Positions 20,694 through 30,765 of a DNA stretch of 64,000 nt are shown here, one piece after another. Positions within the stretch are counted from its first letter, which is position 1. Each line of letters starts with the position of its first letter. The stretch lies in the NCBI GenBank assembly GCA_024195585.1, contig SWBL01000137.1, positions 54,936 through 118,935 on the forward strand, in the 5' to 3' direction. The stretch comes from Aureobasidium sp. EXF-3400. Lineage: Eukaryota > Ascomycota > Dothideomycetes > Dothideales > Saccotheciaceae. Position numbers and translations under genes: made by a program. The notes below the pieces were generated by a model. It saw only the letters and a list, made by a program, of their open reading frames with translations, searched no databases and was not told the origin of the DNA.

Positions 20694-22913
20694 TTACTTG
20701 TCACCCTCAGCACCTGCGAGAGGGTGATCGGCTGGTTTTTGGGCCTCGCCTAAAGCACGCTGATCAGCGGCACGTTCCTCGAGTACATCTTCTTCAATGT
20801 CTTCATTCAAAGCCATTCGCCAATACGCATCAACGACATCGCTATCGGTGTTTTCTGCGGAAGTAGGCTTTGCTGAAATAGGCTCAGTGGAGGTGGGCTC
20901 AATGGGCGCATGCTCAGTAGGAGCAGGCTCAGTGATAGCAGGCTCCGTGGATAAGGACTCGTTCAAAAGTTGAGGTCCGCCTAACGCCACTTCCGGTAGC
21001 TGAGGTCGTTGTTCGAGTCTGCGATTGTCTGTTGTCGACTTGCTGGCAGTGAGAAGGTGACCCATGAAGCTTGCACCATCAAACGCTCGGATGGCTCTAT
21101 CGGCATCCTCTGCCCGAAGAAACTTGACAAAGCAGTATGTTGGACGTTTACCGACAGCCGTAGCTATTTTCATACTGTGGATCCGGAAGCCGGCGTCCTT
21201 TACATATTTTTTCACATCCTCGTGTTGTGCTGTGTAAGGGAGGCCTCCAATACGGACGCGCTTGGGGGACACGTAGTAATCTGGGTTATCCGGAAGAACA
21301 GAAGCAGACTTGATAGGCTGAGCACGCTCTAGAGCAGGCTCGATAGGCTGGGCACGCTCTAGAGAATCCAAGCTAGGAATTAATATGCCATTCCTTTGGA
21401 GTCTGCGGTATCCAGCTTGTGCGTAAGCAAGGAAGGTGCGGCTGTGATCATGATCTCTCCAGATATCGATAATGCGGGCGAAGATAACAGTGTGGTCTCC
21501 AACCTCAAGTGACTTCCCAGGCAACAGCTCGCAAGTGAAGCGGGTAGGAATGGAGGCACTTCCGATGGCTGGACCAGATGGGTTGTCATCTTCGTATTCG
21601 TAGACATCAGCCAAGCTTGACGCTTGGATGGTACGAAAAGGCTGAGATGGGTCATCATGAGGCCTGGAGAAGATGTCGGCGATGAGAGCGCCTGTAGGGT
21701 CTGCGTTGAGGAAGTTGACAGTAAAAGGTCGACCAGTGGCGATACAGTCAAGCGTACGACTGGGGGCACGGATGCTGAAAGAAATGATGGGTTCTGGCTC
21801 AAGAGTGATAGAACTCAAAGACGACACGGTCATTCCACGGAACGAATAGATGTTTGGCTGTGCTGACGGGACACGGGTAGTTAGAACAACAACGCTGGAA
21901 GGAACGTTGCGCATGGTGGCCTTGTATACGTCCTTGAGACTTGTAGGGTTTGACTGATGTGTTGTCTGAGGAGTTGTCTGAGGAGTTGTCTGAGGAGCTG
22001 GCTGAGGAGCTGGCTGAGAAGCTAACTGAGGAATTGACCGGAGAGTTGACGGAGGACTTGTCTGAACTGGCTCCGAGGGTATGGAAGATGGCGTAGGCGA
22101 TTCCTTGAGCGGTCTCCTGACTCGGACTTCTTGACGTTGCGATGGCTCTTCCAAGTCAAGATGGAGAGACATCAGAAACTCTTTAGTGGAGGTTGCATTC
22201 TTACGCTCGCCGGTGACGACGATGACACGCTTATCTTCCATCTCGCCCCTCTTATCGTCGAAAACGGCTCCTCCTTCCTCTGGTTCGATGTCTAGTTGGA
22301 CCGAGAAGGCCTCCTGAATGCGCAACCTCAATTCCTCGGCGTTGTCCTGTAGCAAGCTAACCGTCTCAGATGGCAGAGTAATAAGCAGCTTGGTGTGAGG
22401 ATTGATAAGCTCGTCCTTGTTAAAGACGGTAGCGTCAAGAGTTTGAGCATCGTCATCAACTCGCCTGAGGAGACTTCTGACACGACGACATCTGAGACTG
22501 CTCCTTGCAGTAACAAGGATGGTACGAATGCCGTCGTCTGTTGGACTTTGACTGGGCTCTAGTTTCACATCCAGCTCGGCTTGCAACCTGTGCAGGAAGG
22601 TGGGATGCTGTTGCATTCGGGCAAAGCGAGACTCAGGAATCCGAACCTCTCTGGTTATGAATTCTGCAGGTGTCGTCGTAGCGATCTCTTCCTTCGGAGG
22701 AACACCACGTCTACTCCGGTTCCGAGAGTTTCGCGGACGGGAAGCATTTTGTCGTGAGTCGGTCGATTGGGCGTCATTGGCCTCGCAGGCAGGGCTGGTC
22801 AGCACGAAGCATCGTCGTTGTTGGTGAGGGACGCTGCCGAGTTTCGACCAGGCATGGAAGGTCTTGTAAAAGCGAGCGGTCGCGGGTCCTCGAATTGCCA
22901 CTGCCATGTTCAT
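20694..22913 (-). CDS. Mitochondrial-type fusion: KH-like domains, flavin reductase domain, RRM
   Basis: A single uninterrupted frame of 739 residues, ATG at 22913. The first 40 residues are basic and Ser/Ala-rich, fitting a mitochondrial presequence. Residues about 88-152 and 174-252 resemble two KH-type folds without the GXXG loop. After a Pro/Gln/Thr linker (TPQTTPQTT), residues 326-505 form a flavin-reductase-like FMN-binding split barrel (VYKATMRNVPSSVVVLTTR, FRGMTVSSLSSITLEPEPII, GRPFTVNFLN, AYAQAGYRRL). A short duplication (LERAQPIEPA then LERAQPIKSA) leads to an RRM at 551-627, with RNP2 RVRIGG and RNP1 RPTYCFVKF. The tail is rich in Thr-Glu-Pro and acidic. RNA binding combined with a flavin domain suggests an RNA-linked role in mitochondria, but function is unknown. 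It is divergent from the bL31m gene, 217 bp apart. Confidence 0.8.
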   Translation of the reverse strand: MNMAVAIRGPATARFYKTFHAWSKLGSVPHQQRRCFVLTSPACEANDAQSTDSRQNASRPRNSRNRSRRGVPPKEEIATTTPAEFITREVRIPESRFARMQQHPTFLHRLQAELDVKLEPSQSPTDDGIRTILVTARSSLRCRRVRSLLRRVDDDAQTLDATVFNKDELINPHTKLLITLPSETVSLLQDNAEELRLRIQEAFSVQLDIEPEEGGAVFDDKRGEMEDKRVIVVTGERKNATSTKEFLMSLHLDLEEPSQRQEVRVRRPLKESPTPSSIPSEPVQTSPPSTLRSIPQLASQPAPQPAPQTTPQTTPQTTHQSNPTSLKDVYKATMRNVPSSVVVLTTRVPSAQPNIYSFRGMTVSSLSSITLEPEPIISFSIRAPSRTLDCIATGRPFTVNFLNADPTGALIADIFSRPHDDPSQPFRTIQASSLADVYEYEDDNPSGPAIGSASIPTRFTCELLPGKSLEVGDHTVIFARIIDIWRDHDHSRTFLAYAQAGYRRLQRNGILIPSLDSLERAQPIEPALERAQPIKSASVLPDNPDYYVSPKRVRIGGLPYTAQHEDVKKYVKDAGFRIHSMKIATAVGKRPTYCFVKFLRAEDADRAIRAFDGASFMGHLLTASKSTTDNRRLEQRPQLPEVALGGPQLLNESLSTEPAITEPAPTEHAPIEPTSTEPISAKPTSAENTDSDVVDAYWRMALNEDIEEDVLEERAADQRALGEAQKPADHPLAGAEGDK

Positions 22914-23130
22914 GCAACCGAATTCGAGGAAGTCGCAACTTACATCGACTCCAAGCTCCCCGCCGCAAGTAAGTAGCCGCGGCGGACATCTCTTGGCGCA
23001 CTAACCGCGGAGCGGAGCGGAATCCCGAGTTCCCGCAAAATCGACATTCCATGAGCCGTCCAAGTCCCATACTGTCGTGAAGGATAGCATTTGCGCAACT
23101 CTTGACCACTCATCCAATCAACCCGCCATC
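22914..23130. promoter_or_regulatory. Short divergent promoter, fusion gene / bL31m
   Basis: 217 bp separates the start codons of two divergent genes for mitochondrial-type proteins. Shared regulation is possible. No consensus element was recognised. Confidence 0.45.
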
Positions 23131-23680
23131 ATGCTGCTCAATCACACACCTCGCGCAAGTCTGCGCATCGCCTCTTCCTCAACACAACAAGTCCGCCATG
23201 CCTCGTTGATGCGCCGCCCCAAGCGACCCTACACCTTCACCCAGCTCGTCACTCTCTCCGACGGCAGCACCTTTGTCCAGCGCACCACCAGCCCGCAACC
23301 CGTATACCGTAGCACAAAAGATGTGCGCAACAACCCGCTCTGGAACCCCAGCAGTCAAAAGCTGTTGAACGTCGAGGAGGATGAAGCTGGTCGTTTGAAG
23401 AGATTCAGAGGTCGTTTCGGTCGTGGTTGGGATGCTGAGGCTGTCACTGCTTCTGAAGAGGTACGCTCTTGTCTTTTGTTCCGAATTTAAGATGGGTTTT
23501 GTTCGCTAACATATATTTCAGGTGAGAGATGGCGAAGAAGCTCTTACCCCCGAAGAGTCAGGGGACTCGTTGCTCGACCTCATCTCCAACTACGGAAACG
23601 AAGCCGACGCCGAAGGCAAGGCTGCTGGTAAGAAGGAGGAGGCCAAGTCAAGTGGCAAGGGCAAGGGTGGCCAAAAGTAA
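23131..23680 (+). CDS. Mitochondrial large ribosomal subunit protein bL31m
   Basis: Two exons, 23131-23460 and 23522-23680, with a 61 bp intron, encode 162 residues. A basic N-terminus (MLLNHTPRASLRIASSST) fits a mitochondrial presequence. The core RRPKRPYTFTQLVTLSDGST, FVQRTTSPQPVYRSTKDVRN and NPLWNPSSQKLLNVEEDEAG matches the fungal mitochondrial L31 family (yeast Mrpl36), including the conserved NPLWNP. The L31 domain is followed by the fungal extension GRLKRFRGRFGRGWDA and an acidic then Lys/Gly-rich tail. Expected role: structural protein of the mitochondrial large ribosomal subunit. The ATG at 23131 was chosen because an in-frame upstream start lies before the leader and adds no presequence character. 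Confidence 0.92.
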
Positions 23681-23884
23681 CCTCTCAAAGCCGTCTTTGT
23701 GCTTTTGGTCGTCAATGCATAGCGGGAGTTTCGGGTTGATTTTATATGTACAAAAAGCCAAGGGGGGTTGGCGGGACTGAAAGGCTCGGTATATTGATAC
23801 CCCTCGAATGTATTTCACAAGTACAGAATCTGTCTCAAGACGACAGATTTTGGGTATTTTCCATCATGTTCAAAACGATTACAA

Positions 23885-26131
23885 CTACACCAATTCATTG
23901 TCGGCGGCTTCTAGCGCTTCCGATCCAAGTGGTCGGAATGGCCATTCAATGTACGCTTTTGTCAGGGCACTCAGCTGTTCCCGGGTGATGTGTTTGGTCA
24001 GTATATGCTCAGGATCCAACCGTCCGCCTATGGATAGATCCTTAAACTCGGGCCCGATGAGATCGCGTGCTCCTGGTCCGAGTCTATCAACTGAATCCGG
24101 CAGTGGCACCGCAGGGTGCGTGAAAAGTGCCTTGAGCAGGCCCCGCCTAATATGAGTGGATTCGGTTGCGTCCATCAAGTCGTCCCCGAGTGCTTCTGAC
24201 CGTGGTTTAAGGTCGAACAGTCGCATGGGGAAGCGAGGCCAGAACTCCTCGGTCGCTACCGTCATGGGCTCGTACGATCGTCGGTCCCACTCCAGCATTG
24301 GATTGGGTCTACACAGCGCAAAAATCTCGTCAAGGAGGATGCGCACCTGCTTCTGCACGTCTTGACCGAACAGTTTGGAGTAGGCAGACATGAGATCAGT
24401 ATTGGCTGTAACAAGCCTTGACTCCAAGTCCTGTCGTATCTCCTCTGATAGATTGGTTTTGGTTGAAGTATATTCGTGCTCAAGGGCAACTTGTTCGCCC
24501 CAAACATCAACGAAAAATTCAATGCTCATGTGTTCGGCATTCCTGATAAATTCTAGGGTGGTGCTCGTGAGTTTGGTTCTTGTTGGAACGGTTAAATTTT
24601 TTCGTTGAGGCTTGGGGATTGCTGCGAATTCCTGCAGCTTTCTGACTTGGTCTTCATGATCGGCGACAAGATCTTGTAACGGTTTATCCTTGGTCAAGCG
24701 TATCGGGTTGTAGGCTTGGAGGGACTCATCGTCGGTGTCGAGGGCTTTCTGGTGTACATGAGAGCGGCGATGCTCCGGTATTGACATGCCTTTGGACCGC
24801 ATGCGCTCAAGGACTCTTCGGGCGCCCCAAACGTCAAGTTGATCCTGACGTTGGAGATGCATGGGCTTTTTGTTCAGTTCGATACGGGAAAGCTGGGAGC
24901 GGTCACTGCCGACAACTTCGGTGATATCAAAAGAAGACTCGAGACCAATGGACAAGCCGACCTTGTGCATCATAGAATCAGGCAGTATGGTGTTCTTTGT
25001 TTCATCAGGGACCCAGAGAAGCAAGCGTACCAGACCGTAGCGTTGGAACATAGTGTTGGTCTGGGCGGCTTCGGCCATCTGGTTCAGAATCATAACTGGA
25101 AAGGCACCAGCGTGTGGGCCTGCGCGAAGATCGGCATAGCGGCGGACAAGGCTGCCGATGACGAGCAAAGAATGATTGGGCTCACGCAAGCGTGGATCGT
25201 CTTTAGGAAGAGGATCCTTCTTTGGCAAGAGGTGATCGTTGAAGATCTTGTCATAAGTGTCAAAGTAGCCCTTTGGGGCAGCGCCAGAGAGGGTTGTGTG
25301 ACGATAAGCCGAGTCCTTTTGATCCAACAGGGGCTTGATGAAGGAATCAAAATAGCGGTCGTCAGGCTCGAGAAGGAGATGACGACGGGGTTTGAGACGT
25401 TCGTGAATCTTGCGCGACCACAAACAAGCGCCGGGATGGAGATCGATGATATCGCATCCCTCGTGCTTGTCCAAGTCATGGCCGAGGTATTCAATGATGT
25501 GGTCGCACAAGGCCTCGCTCACGACATCGACATTAGCTGGATATTTGTCCTTGCCAGTGGTACCATGAATTTTGTTCTCGTCAAAGACGGAACTGAGCGT
25601 GTCGCCCAAGGGATAGTCCTGGTGAGTATAGTAGGTGAAGACGTTCCGGTAGGAGGTGAGGGACTTGAAGCGAGAGGTTTCGGAAATGTCTTGTTCTAGC
25701 ACAGGCAGACCATTCGGAGCCAATACTTGTTGGTCGGCATCCTCTACGACATTGGGTGACTTTTTGGTAGCAGTCTTCTTAGGTTTGGGTAAGGGTTTGG
25801 CAGCAGTCTCAGAGGCCTTGATTGTCTTTCTAGGAGCAGTCTTGGTGGCCTTTGTTGAATCCTTGGGGATCTTGGGAGCCTTGGGGGCCTTAAGAACCTT
25901 GGAAACAGTGTCGGTGGTGTTGGGTGAGGAGTCGGTAGCAGTGTCGGTGGAGTTGGGTAGAGAGCTGGCAGCAGTATCGGTGGGGTTAGATGACTTTTTG
26001 GCCTTTCTCAGCTGCGAGACGGCGGCGGCCAATTCTCCCTTGTTGACATTTGTTGCAGCCTTCTCGGCCTTTCTCGCAGCACCGGCTAGTCTGGACGCTA
26101 TCCTGGCCGCTGAGGTTAGTGGCGGTGGCAT
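23885..26131 (-). CDS. Mitochondrial transcription factor Mtf1-like (rRNA methyltransferase fold)
   Basis: A single exon of 748 residues from the ATG at 26131 (MPPPLTSAARIASRLAGAAR), a basic amphipathic presequence. Residues about 45-160 are low complexity (Lys, Thr, Ala, Pro) with repeated TDTA/SPN and PKAPKIPK-like stretches. The folded part starts near 165 and carries a degenerate methyltransferase core (CDIIDLHPGACLWSRKIHE, then RRHLLLEPDDRY), followed by SLLVIGSLVRRYADLRAG. This is the fungal Mtf1/KsgA-like layout, in which the fold acts as a mitochondrial RNA polymerase specificity factor. The SAM-binding glycine motif is weak (DLHPGACLWS), fitting loss of methylation, though true methyltransferase activity is not excluded. 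Divergent from the AMSH gene with only 147 bp between start codons. Confidence 0.72.
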   Translation of the reverse strand: MPPPLTSAARIASRLAGAARKAEKAATNVNKGELAAAVSQLRKAKKSSNPTDTAASSLPNSTDTATDSSPNTTDTVSKVLKAPKAPKIPKDSTKATKTAPRKTIKASETAAKPLPKPKKTATKKSPNVVEDADQQVLAPNGLPVLEQDISETSRFKSLTSYRNVFTYYTHQDYPLGDTLSSVFDENKIHGTTGKDKYPANVDVVSEALCDHIIEYLGHDLDKHEGCDIIDLHPGACLWSRKIHERLKPRRHLLLEPDDRYFDSFIKPLLDQKDSAYRHTTLSGAAPKGYFDTYDKIFNDHLLPKKDPLPKDDPRLREPNHSLLVIGSLVRRYADLRAGPHAGAFPVMILNQMAEAAQTNTMFQRYGLVRLLLWVPDETKNTILPDSMMHKVGLSIGLESSFDITEVVGSDRSQLSRIELNKKPMHLQRQDQLDVWGARRVLERMRSKGMSIPEHRRSHVHQKALDTDDESLQAYNPIRLTKDKPLQDLVADHEDQVRKLQEFAAIPKPQRKNLTVPTRTKLTSTTLEFIRNAEHMSIEFFVDVWGEQVALEHEYTSTKTNLSEEIRQDLESRLVTANTDLMSAYSKLFGQDVQKQVRILLDEIFALCRPNPMLEWDRRSYEPMTVATEEFWPRFPMRLFDLKPRSEALGDDLMDATESTHIRRGLLKALFTHPAVPLPDSVDRLGPGARDLIGPEFKDLSIGGRLDPEHILTKHITREQLSALTKAYIEWPFRPLGSEALEAADNELV

Positions 26132-26278
26132 GATGCTTGTCGCATCCAAGTCGGGACGGCGACGAGCTTGAAAGTGCAACCATCAACGTCTTTCTGTCGC
26201 GACAAGCTTCGTCATTGCCATCAACACCCCCCACCACAACATGCTCTTGCCATCCACCAACAACCCGCGACAATCAAC
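26132..26278. promoter_or_regulatory. Short divergent promoter, Mtf1-like / AMSH-like
   Basis: 147 bp lies between two divergent start codons and must hold both core promoters. No TATA box is evident. Confidence 0.45.
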
Positions 26279-27801
26279 ATGAGTGCACCCAAGAGCGTCG
26301 AGCAGATAGTGTCCGAGGCATCCAACTTCGACCATGCGGCCAACATCCCCCTCAACATGGCCCTGCGCACCGCCCAGAACATGATCAGCCAAGTGAGATG
26401 ATGCTGCCACACGACCGCCACACCGCCCCGTCCTAATCGAGAGCCCCCCAGGCCGCCTACTACGAGCGCGAGTCCAATCTGCAAGACGCCTACTACTTTC
26501 TCTACCGCCATGCCGACTTCTTCTTTACCCACATCTCCAAACACCCGGATGCGAAGAAGCACGAGTACAAGGCCCAGATGGCCCGCACCCGCGACCATGT
26601 CAAGTCTGATCTGTCGCGCATGGAGGCCCTGAAGCCTGAAATCACGAATCGTTATCAGAAGTACCAGGATGCTGTCAAGAGAAGGAACCAGCTCAACTCA
26701 CAGAACGACACACCGGCTGCGTCACACGAGTCGCTGGTGCTGAGTGCTGCCGAGCACAAGGACATGGCTCTGCAGCTGGCCAATCGTGAACTAAGGAGAA
26801 GGGCGAAAGACCCTCGCGACGATAATGCTGTTATGGACGACCTGAGCCGTGGTATACAAGACCTGGGCCGACGCATCGATGCTCCTCGCCAATCGTCCCA
26901 CGCTCCGTCAACTTCACAAGCCTCGTCGACATACCATTACCCTTCAGTACCCGGTCATGCTTCCATTTCTCAATCGCCATCCTCTCTTGCACCCAACCGA
27001 CCTCCGAAGAACGACTTGCCAAACTACGCCGCACCTCCACCACTCCCTTCCAAACCAGACACCTCCGCACCACCTCTACCATCCAAACAAAGTGTCCCAG
27101 CCCCACCACCAAAACAAGACCTCTCCTCTGCGCAATCCTACCAATTCCAACCAGCCGCCTACACCGAAAATGGCACACCCCTCCGCACCCTCTTCCTCCC
27201 CACCTCCCTACGCCTCTCCTTCGTCTCCCTCGCCTCCTCAAACACCTCTTCCAACCTCGAAACCTGCGGAATACTCTGCGGCACCCTCATCTCCAACGCC
27301 CTCTTCATCTCTCACCTGGTTATCCCCGATCAAACAGCCACCTCCGATACCTGCGAAACTACCGATGTGGGAGAAACAGATTTGTTTGACTATGTGGATA
27401 CGCAGGGGTTAATGGTGTGTGGATGGATACACACGCATCCTACTCAAACTTGTTTTTTGTCGAGTAGGGATTTGCATACTAGTGTGGGATATCAGGTTAT
27501 GTTGCCTGAGAGTGTGGCTATTGTGTGTGCGCCTAGTAAAGATCCTGAGTGAGTCTTGCCTTTTCTCCCCTGCCATCCTTGTTTTTGTCGTGGAATGGAA
27601 AACTGACAAGAGTAAAACAGTCATGGTATTTTCCGCCTTACAGATCCACCAGGCAAACAAGCAGTGTTGAATTGCACGAAACCGGGACTCTTTCATCCTC
27701 ACGACACAGATAACCTTTACACTGATGCCACAAGACCTGGTCATGTATCAGAATTAGCAGGTCTACAATTCCAAGTCGTGGATTTGAGAAAGAAGAAGTA
27801 G
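26279..27801 (+). CDS. AMSH-type JAMM deubiquitinase (Sst2-like)
   Basis: Three exons, 26279-26392, 26452-27548 and 27621-27801, with 59 and 72 bp introns, encode 463 residues. The N-terminal 130 residues are helical and resemble the USP8-dimerisation/MIT region (VEQIVSEASNFDHAANIPLN, YYFLYRHADFFFTHISKHP). A proline-rich linker follows (PPPLPSKPDT, PPPKQDLSS). The C-terminal JAMM metalloprotease has E308 in NLETCGILCG and the zinc motif HTHPTQTCFLSSRD (H365, H367, D378), so catalysis should be intact. The end HGIFRLTDPPGKQ and HPHDTDNLYTDATRPGH carries AMSH-specific sequence. The family cleaves Lys63-linked ubiquitin chains on endosomal cargo alongside ESCRT-0/III. The last splice joins in phase (GA + T) and restores this C-terminus. 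Confidence 0.92.
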
Positions 27802-28391
27802 CCACTCGAAATGCAAACTCATGATTAGATCTCGACTATAATATTACACCAGTAAAGAACAAAATGTCTCGACACATCCAATCACCCCAAAACATCAATC
27901 CTCGCCACCAAGCAGGACAGTATTGATGTGTTGTAAAAACAGGGGCATTTGTATCGTACATCCCTCCCTAATCTATCCGCCAGCCTCCTTCTGAGAGGAT
28001 AGTCTGGTTTACCATGAAAGGCTGGACCGAAAGAGAAGAAATGTAATGTAATCTTCCGCGTGGAATACTGAGCAGGGATCATGACTCTTGAAGATATCAA
28101 TGCTCCACCTTGCAACGCGGGTTTTGTGTTGTATACACACATAGTGTTTTTTAGTCACGAATGCTCAGGGACAGAAGAGATAGTGGGGATCGAGGCAAAG
28201 GGGAAGGCCGGAAAAAGTGGTACAGACCTTCTTTGGGTCTTAAAGTGATTGTTTCGTGATTTTGAGAAGAAAAAGAACAAAAGGGGGTATATCATCCATT
28301 CGCGACAGACATTCGTCTTATCTCTCTCATCGCCAAAACTCCTCTTTCGTTTCGTGATCGTCTATGCTGCGTATCAGTTGTGTATCAGCCT
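27802..28391. other. Convergent 3' intergenic region
   Basis: 590 bp between the 3' ends of the AMSH-like and beta-propeller genes. Short frames only; no RNA gene or repeat was recognised. Confidence 0.55.
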
Positions 28392-30398
28392 CTAACCAGC
28401 AAATCCGACGCGTTTCTTGGCCGCTGCTGGTGCAAAACAGTTGGTTCTGCTGCCCATGCCGTCGAGTAGGCGGTCCATGCCACCAAGATCCAGCTCTCCA
28501 CGTTCCAGTAATTGTTGGTCGAATATGCTGGGGCCGTTGCCTACTCCACCTGTTGCTTGTGCAAACAGTGATCTAGAAGGGGTTTGTGGCCGCATTGACT
28601 GGATGATGACAAGACTATACTCGCCAGTGACTGCAAAATCGCGCAGAGACATGGGACCGAGATTGATCGCAGTAGAGCGAACAGGGAACTGCGTGACACC
28701 GTTAAGAATCTCACCAGAAAGATCCAAGCCTTCAATGTGTGATAGTCCCGGTCCGTAGAGAGATCCAATGTCCTTGCCGCTACTGTTAAGACTGCGCTGC
28801 CAGAGAGCTGCAAGACTTGAGATGTGGTATGCGTCATTGCCGTACCACATAACGACCGAGTCATCAAGATGTCCATGGCTGCCAGCTGTCGCAACGGCAC
28901 ACACACCGCCTCTAGCAGTGGTCGTTGCCGGTGCAGCAGGTTTTGGTGCGCCAAAGAGGGACTCTTGTCGTTGTTGACGAGTGTTGGGTGTCGATGGCGC
29001 AAGCCCTTGGGCAGATCTAGATTTGAGTTCCGAAGCAGGTGCAGCATCGGGACTACCGATGAAGCCCTGTATAGCGAAAGTGTTCATCTTCTTCTGTGTG
29101 ACGCCTTCAATATCCCAGACACCCCATTCACCGCGATCCAGCAAGACCAAAGCAGCTTTGGCTCCCGACACCCAAGCGACGTCCACAATCTTTCTCCTTT
29201 GGGCAAGGCCGGGGTAGTTGCTTGTGGCTCCCTTGGGCATTTGAAATGAAGTGTTGAAGGCCGAAATCCAGGCACCGGTCTCGACCGACGTTTCATCGGC
29301 GGAAGAACGAGACGAAGGACGGCCTTTTGGAGCGAGCGGGTCGTAGACCTTCAGCGTACCCTTTGTGTCAGCAATAAGGAGACGTGAATGCTGACGCGAG
29401 GGGTATTGAGCTGTGCTAAAGCGCAGACACTGGGAGGAAGAAGATAGCGGTACGGCGTGGAAAGGAGCGACGGCGGTTGGGATCTTGCCACCCGTCAATT
29501 CGTTGAAGGCGATAGGAATGCGGTAGAAGGTGAGGGTCTCAAGGTGAGCCGAGGTAGATGAGGCGACGAGTAGATCGAGCTTCTCATCGTTTGTGGTGGG
29601 TAGTTGCTGGGGGTTGTCAAGGTCCATCTGGTCCGTGCCGGACAGGCTTGAGCTGCTTGTCCATGTCAGGGCGACGTCTCTAGCCATAGCTGAGGAGGGA
29701 GCAGATGGACTGAGGTCGCAGATCTGAGCACCCAGGCGACCATTTCTCTTAGCGGATGCCGATGGGGGTGTCAGAGGAAGTGTGATCAAGCGCAACGTGG
29801 CATCAGCACATGCGACAGCTAGAACAATGCGTTGCTGGACTATGAGAGGCACGCGAGCTTTGGATTGCAGGGACGAAGAGGCCTGTGGGATGTTTGGCAG
29901 GGCCAGATGGAGGACGGGACTGCCGAAAGACAGCTTCAGCTCTTGTGTGAAGGATGGGTACGGCTCGTCCTCGTCGAGCTCCTCTTCTTGGGCATCATAG
30001 CGCGGCTTGTCCTTGTCGGAAATGTCTTCAGTTATGAGAGATTTAGTCACGTCGATAGGATGGTTCCATTCGGTGTGCTTTGCTCGGGAGCCGGCGAGGT
30101 CCTTGACGCGCTCGGTGACAGTGCGTGACGAGGGTGCTAGCGGCCTGCCGCCTCTCCAGAGGATGTGAAGGCCATGGTCGTATCCAGAGATGATAATGTC
30201 GGCACCGCGCGGGCTCTGTGCAGGGTAGACTCTGGTGACGTTCAGTCGGTGCGGGCACTCGTAGCTATACACTTTTGTTAAGCATTGCTGGCTGGGGGGT
30301 AGTAGTGGGGGCGCATACTTGAGGTGCATCTGCTTGCCATGACGGGAGACTCGTGGCTTCTGCAGCTTATCTGACGAGTCATAGGCAGTTTTTTCCAT
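28392..30398 (-). CDS. WD40-like beta-propeller protein, possibly nucleoporin Nup37
   Basis: The frame from ATG 30398 gives 668 residues without a stop. A 54 bp stretch, 30318-30265, has intron hallmarks (GTATGC donor, CTTAAC branch, GTATAG acceptor) and a length divisible by three. The mature protein is therefore more likely 650 residues, with HLNYECPHRLNVTRVYP at the junction. The sequence shows propeller-like blades (GADIIISGYDHGLHILWRGG, ADATLRLITLP, SRLLIADTKGTLKVYDP, ALVLLDRGEWGVWDIEG) separated by low-complexity inserts. The N-terminal pattern and length recall filamentous-fungal Nup37, a member of the Nup84/Y complex, but I hold that name loosely; another WD protein is possible. No membrane segments. 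Divergent from APC1. Confidence 0.6.
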   Translation of the reverse strand: MEKTAYDSSDKLQKPRVSRHGKQMHLKYAPPLLPPSQQCLTKVYSYECPHRLNVTRVYPAQSPRGADIIISGYDHGLHILWRGGRPLAPSSRTVTERVKDLAGSRAKHTEWNHPIDVTKSLITEDISDKDKPRYDAQEEELDEDEPYPSFTQELKLSFGSPVLHLALPNIPQASSSLQSKARVPLIVQQRIVLAVACADATLRLITLPLTPPSASAKRNGRLGAQICDLSPSAPSSAMARDVALTWTSSSSLSGTDQMDLDNPQQLPTTNDEKLDLLVASSTSAHLETLTFYRIPIAFNELTGGKIPTAVAPFHAVPLSSSSQCLRFSTAQYPSRQHSRLLIADTKGTLKVYDPLAPKGRPSSRSSADETSVETGAWISAFNTSFQMPKGATSNYPGLAQRRKIVDVAWVSGAKAALVLLDRGEWGVWDIEGVTQKKMNTFAIQGFIGSPDAAPASELKSRSAQGLAPSTPNTRQQRQESLFGAPKPAAPATTTARGGVCAVATAGSHGHLDDSVVMWYGNDAYHISSLAALWQRSLNSSGKDIGSLYGPGLSHIEGLDLSGEILNGVTQFPVRSTAINLGPMSLRDFAVTGEYSLVIIQSMRPQTPSRSLFAQATGGVGNGPSIFDQQLLERGELDLGGMDRLLDGMGSRTNCFAPAAAKKRVGFAG

Positions 30399-30765
30399 GG
30401 TTGGTGTGTGAATTGGTTGTGCAAAGAAACAGCATCAACTTGTCGCTGTTTAGGACGACGAAGCTGTTGACGCGCTCAGGGAAGGTGCAACCGAGCCAGC
30501 GCGCCGACCAACAACGAAACATTCAAGCATGAGAGACACGATTCATCTGCTCCCTGCACATCCAATTGTCTACCACAACCTTTTCGGAAATCACTGACAA
30601 TCTGTCAAAATCCAGTCGTCGTTTTGGACGCATCTCGCTAGAATTGGTCTCCGCCCATCTCCAGGACACAACAAACACTTTCACGCTCTGGCCAATGGAG
30701 TTTCTATAAACATCCAAATATTCGACAATAATGTGTATACGTCTCGCCACATTCTCTCCTGATTC
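30399..30765. other. Divergent promoter region, beta-propeller gene / APC1
   Basis: 367 bp between divergent start codons. AT-rich near 30710-30735; no clear TATA box or other known element. Confidence 0.5.

Noticed and set aside
24839..25699. A 286-codon plus-strand frame opposite the Mtf1-like gene
   Set aside because: Antisense shadow; the minus strand has a longer frame with a presequence and a family-like core.
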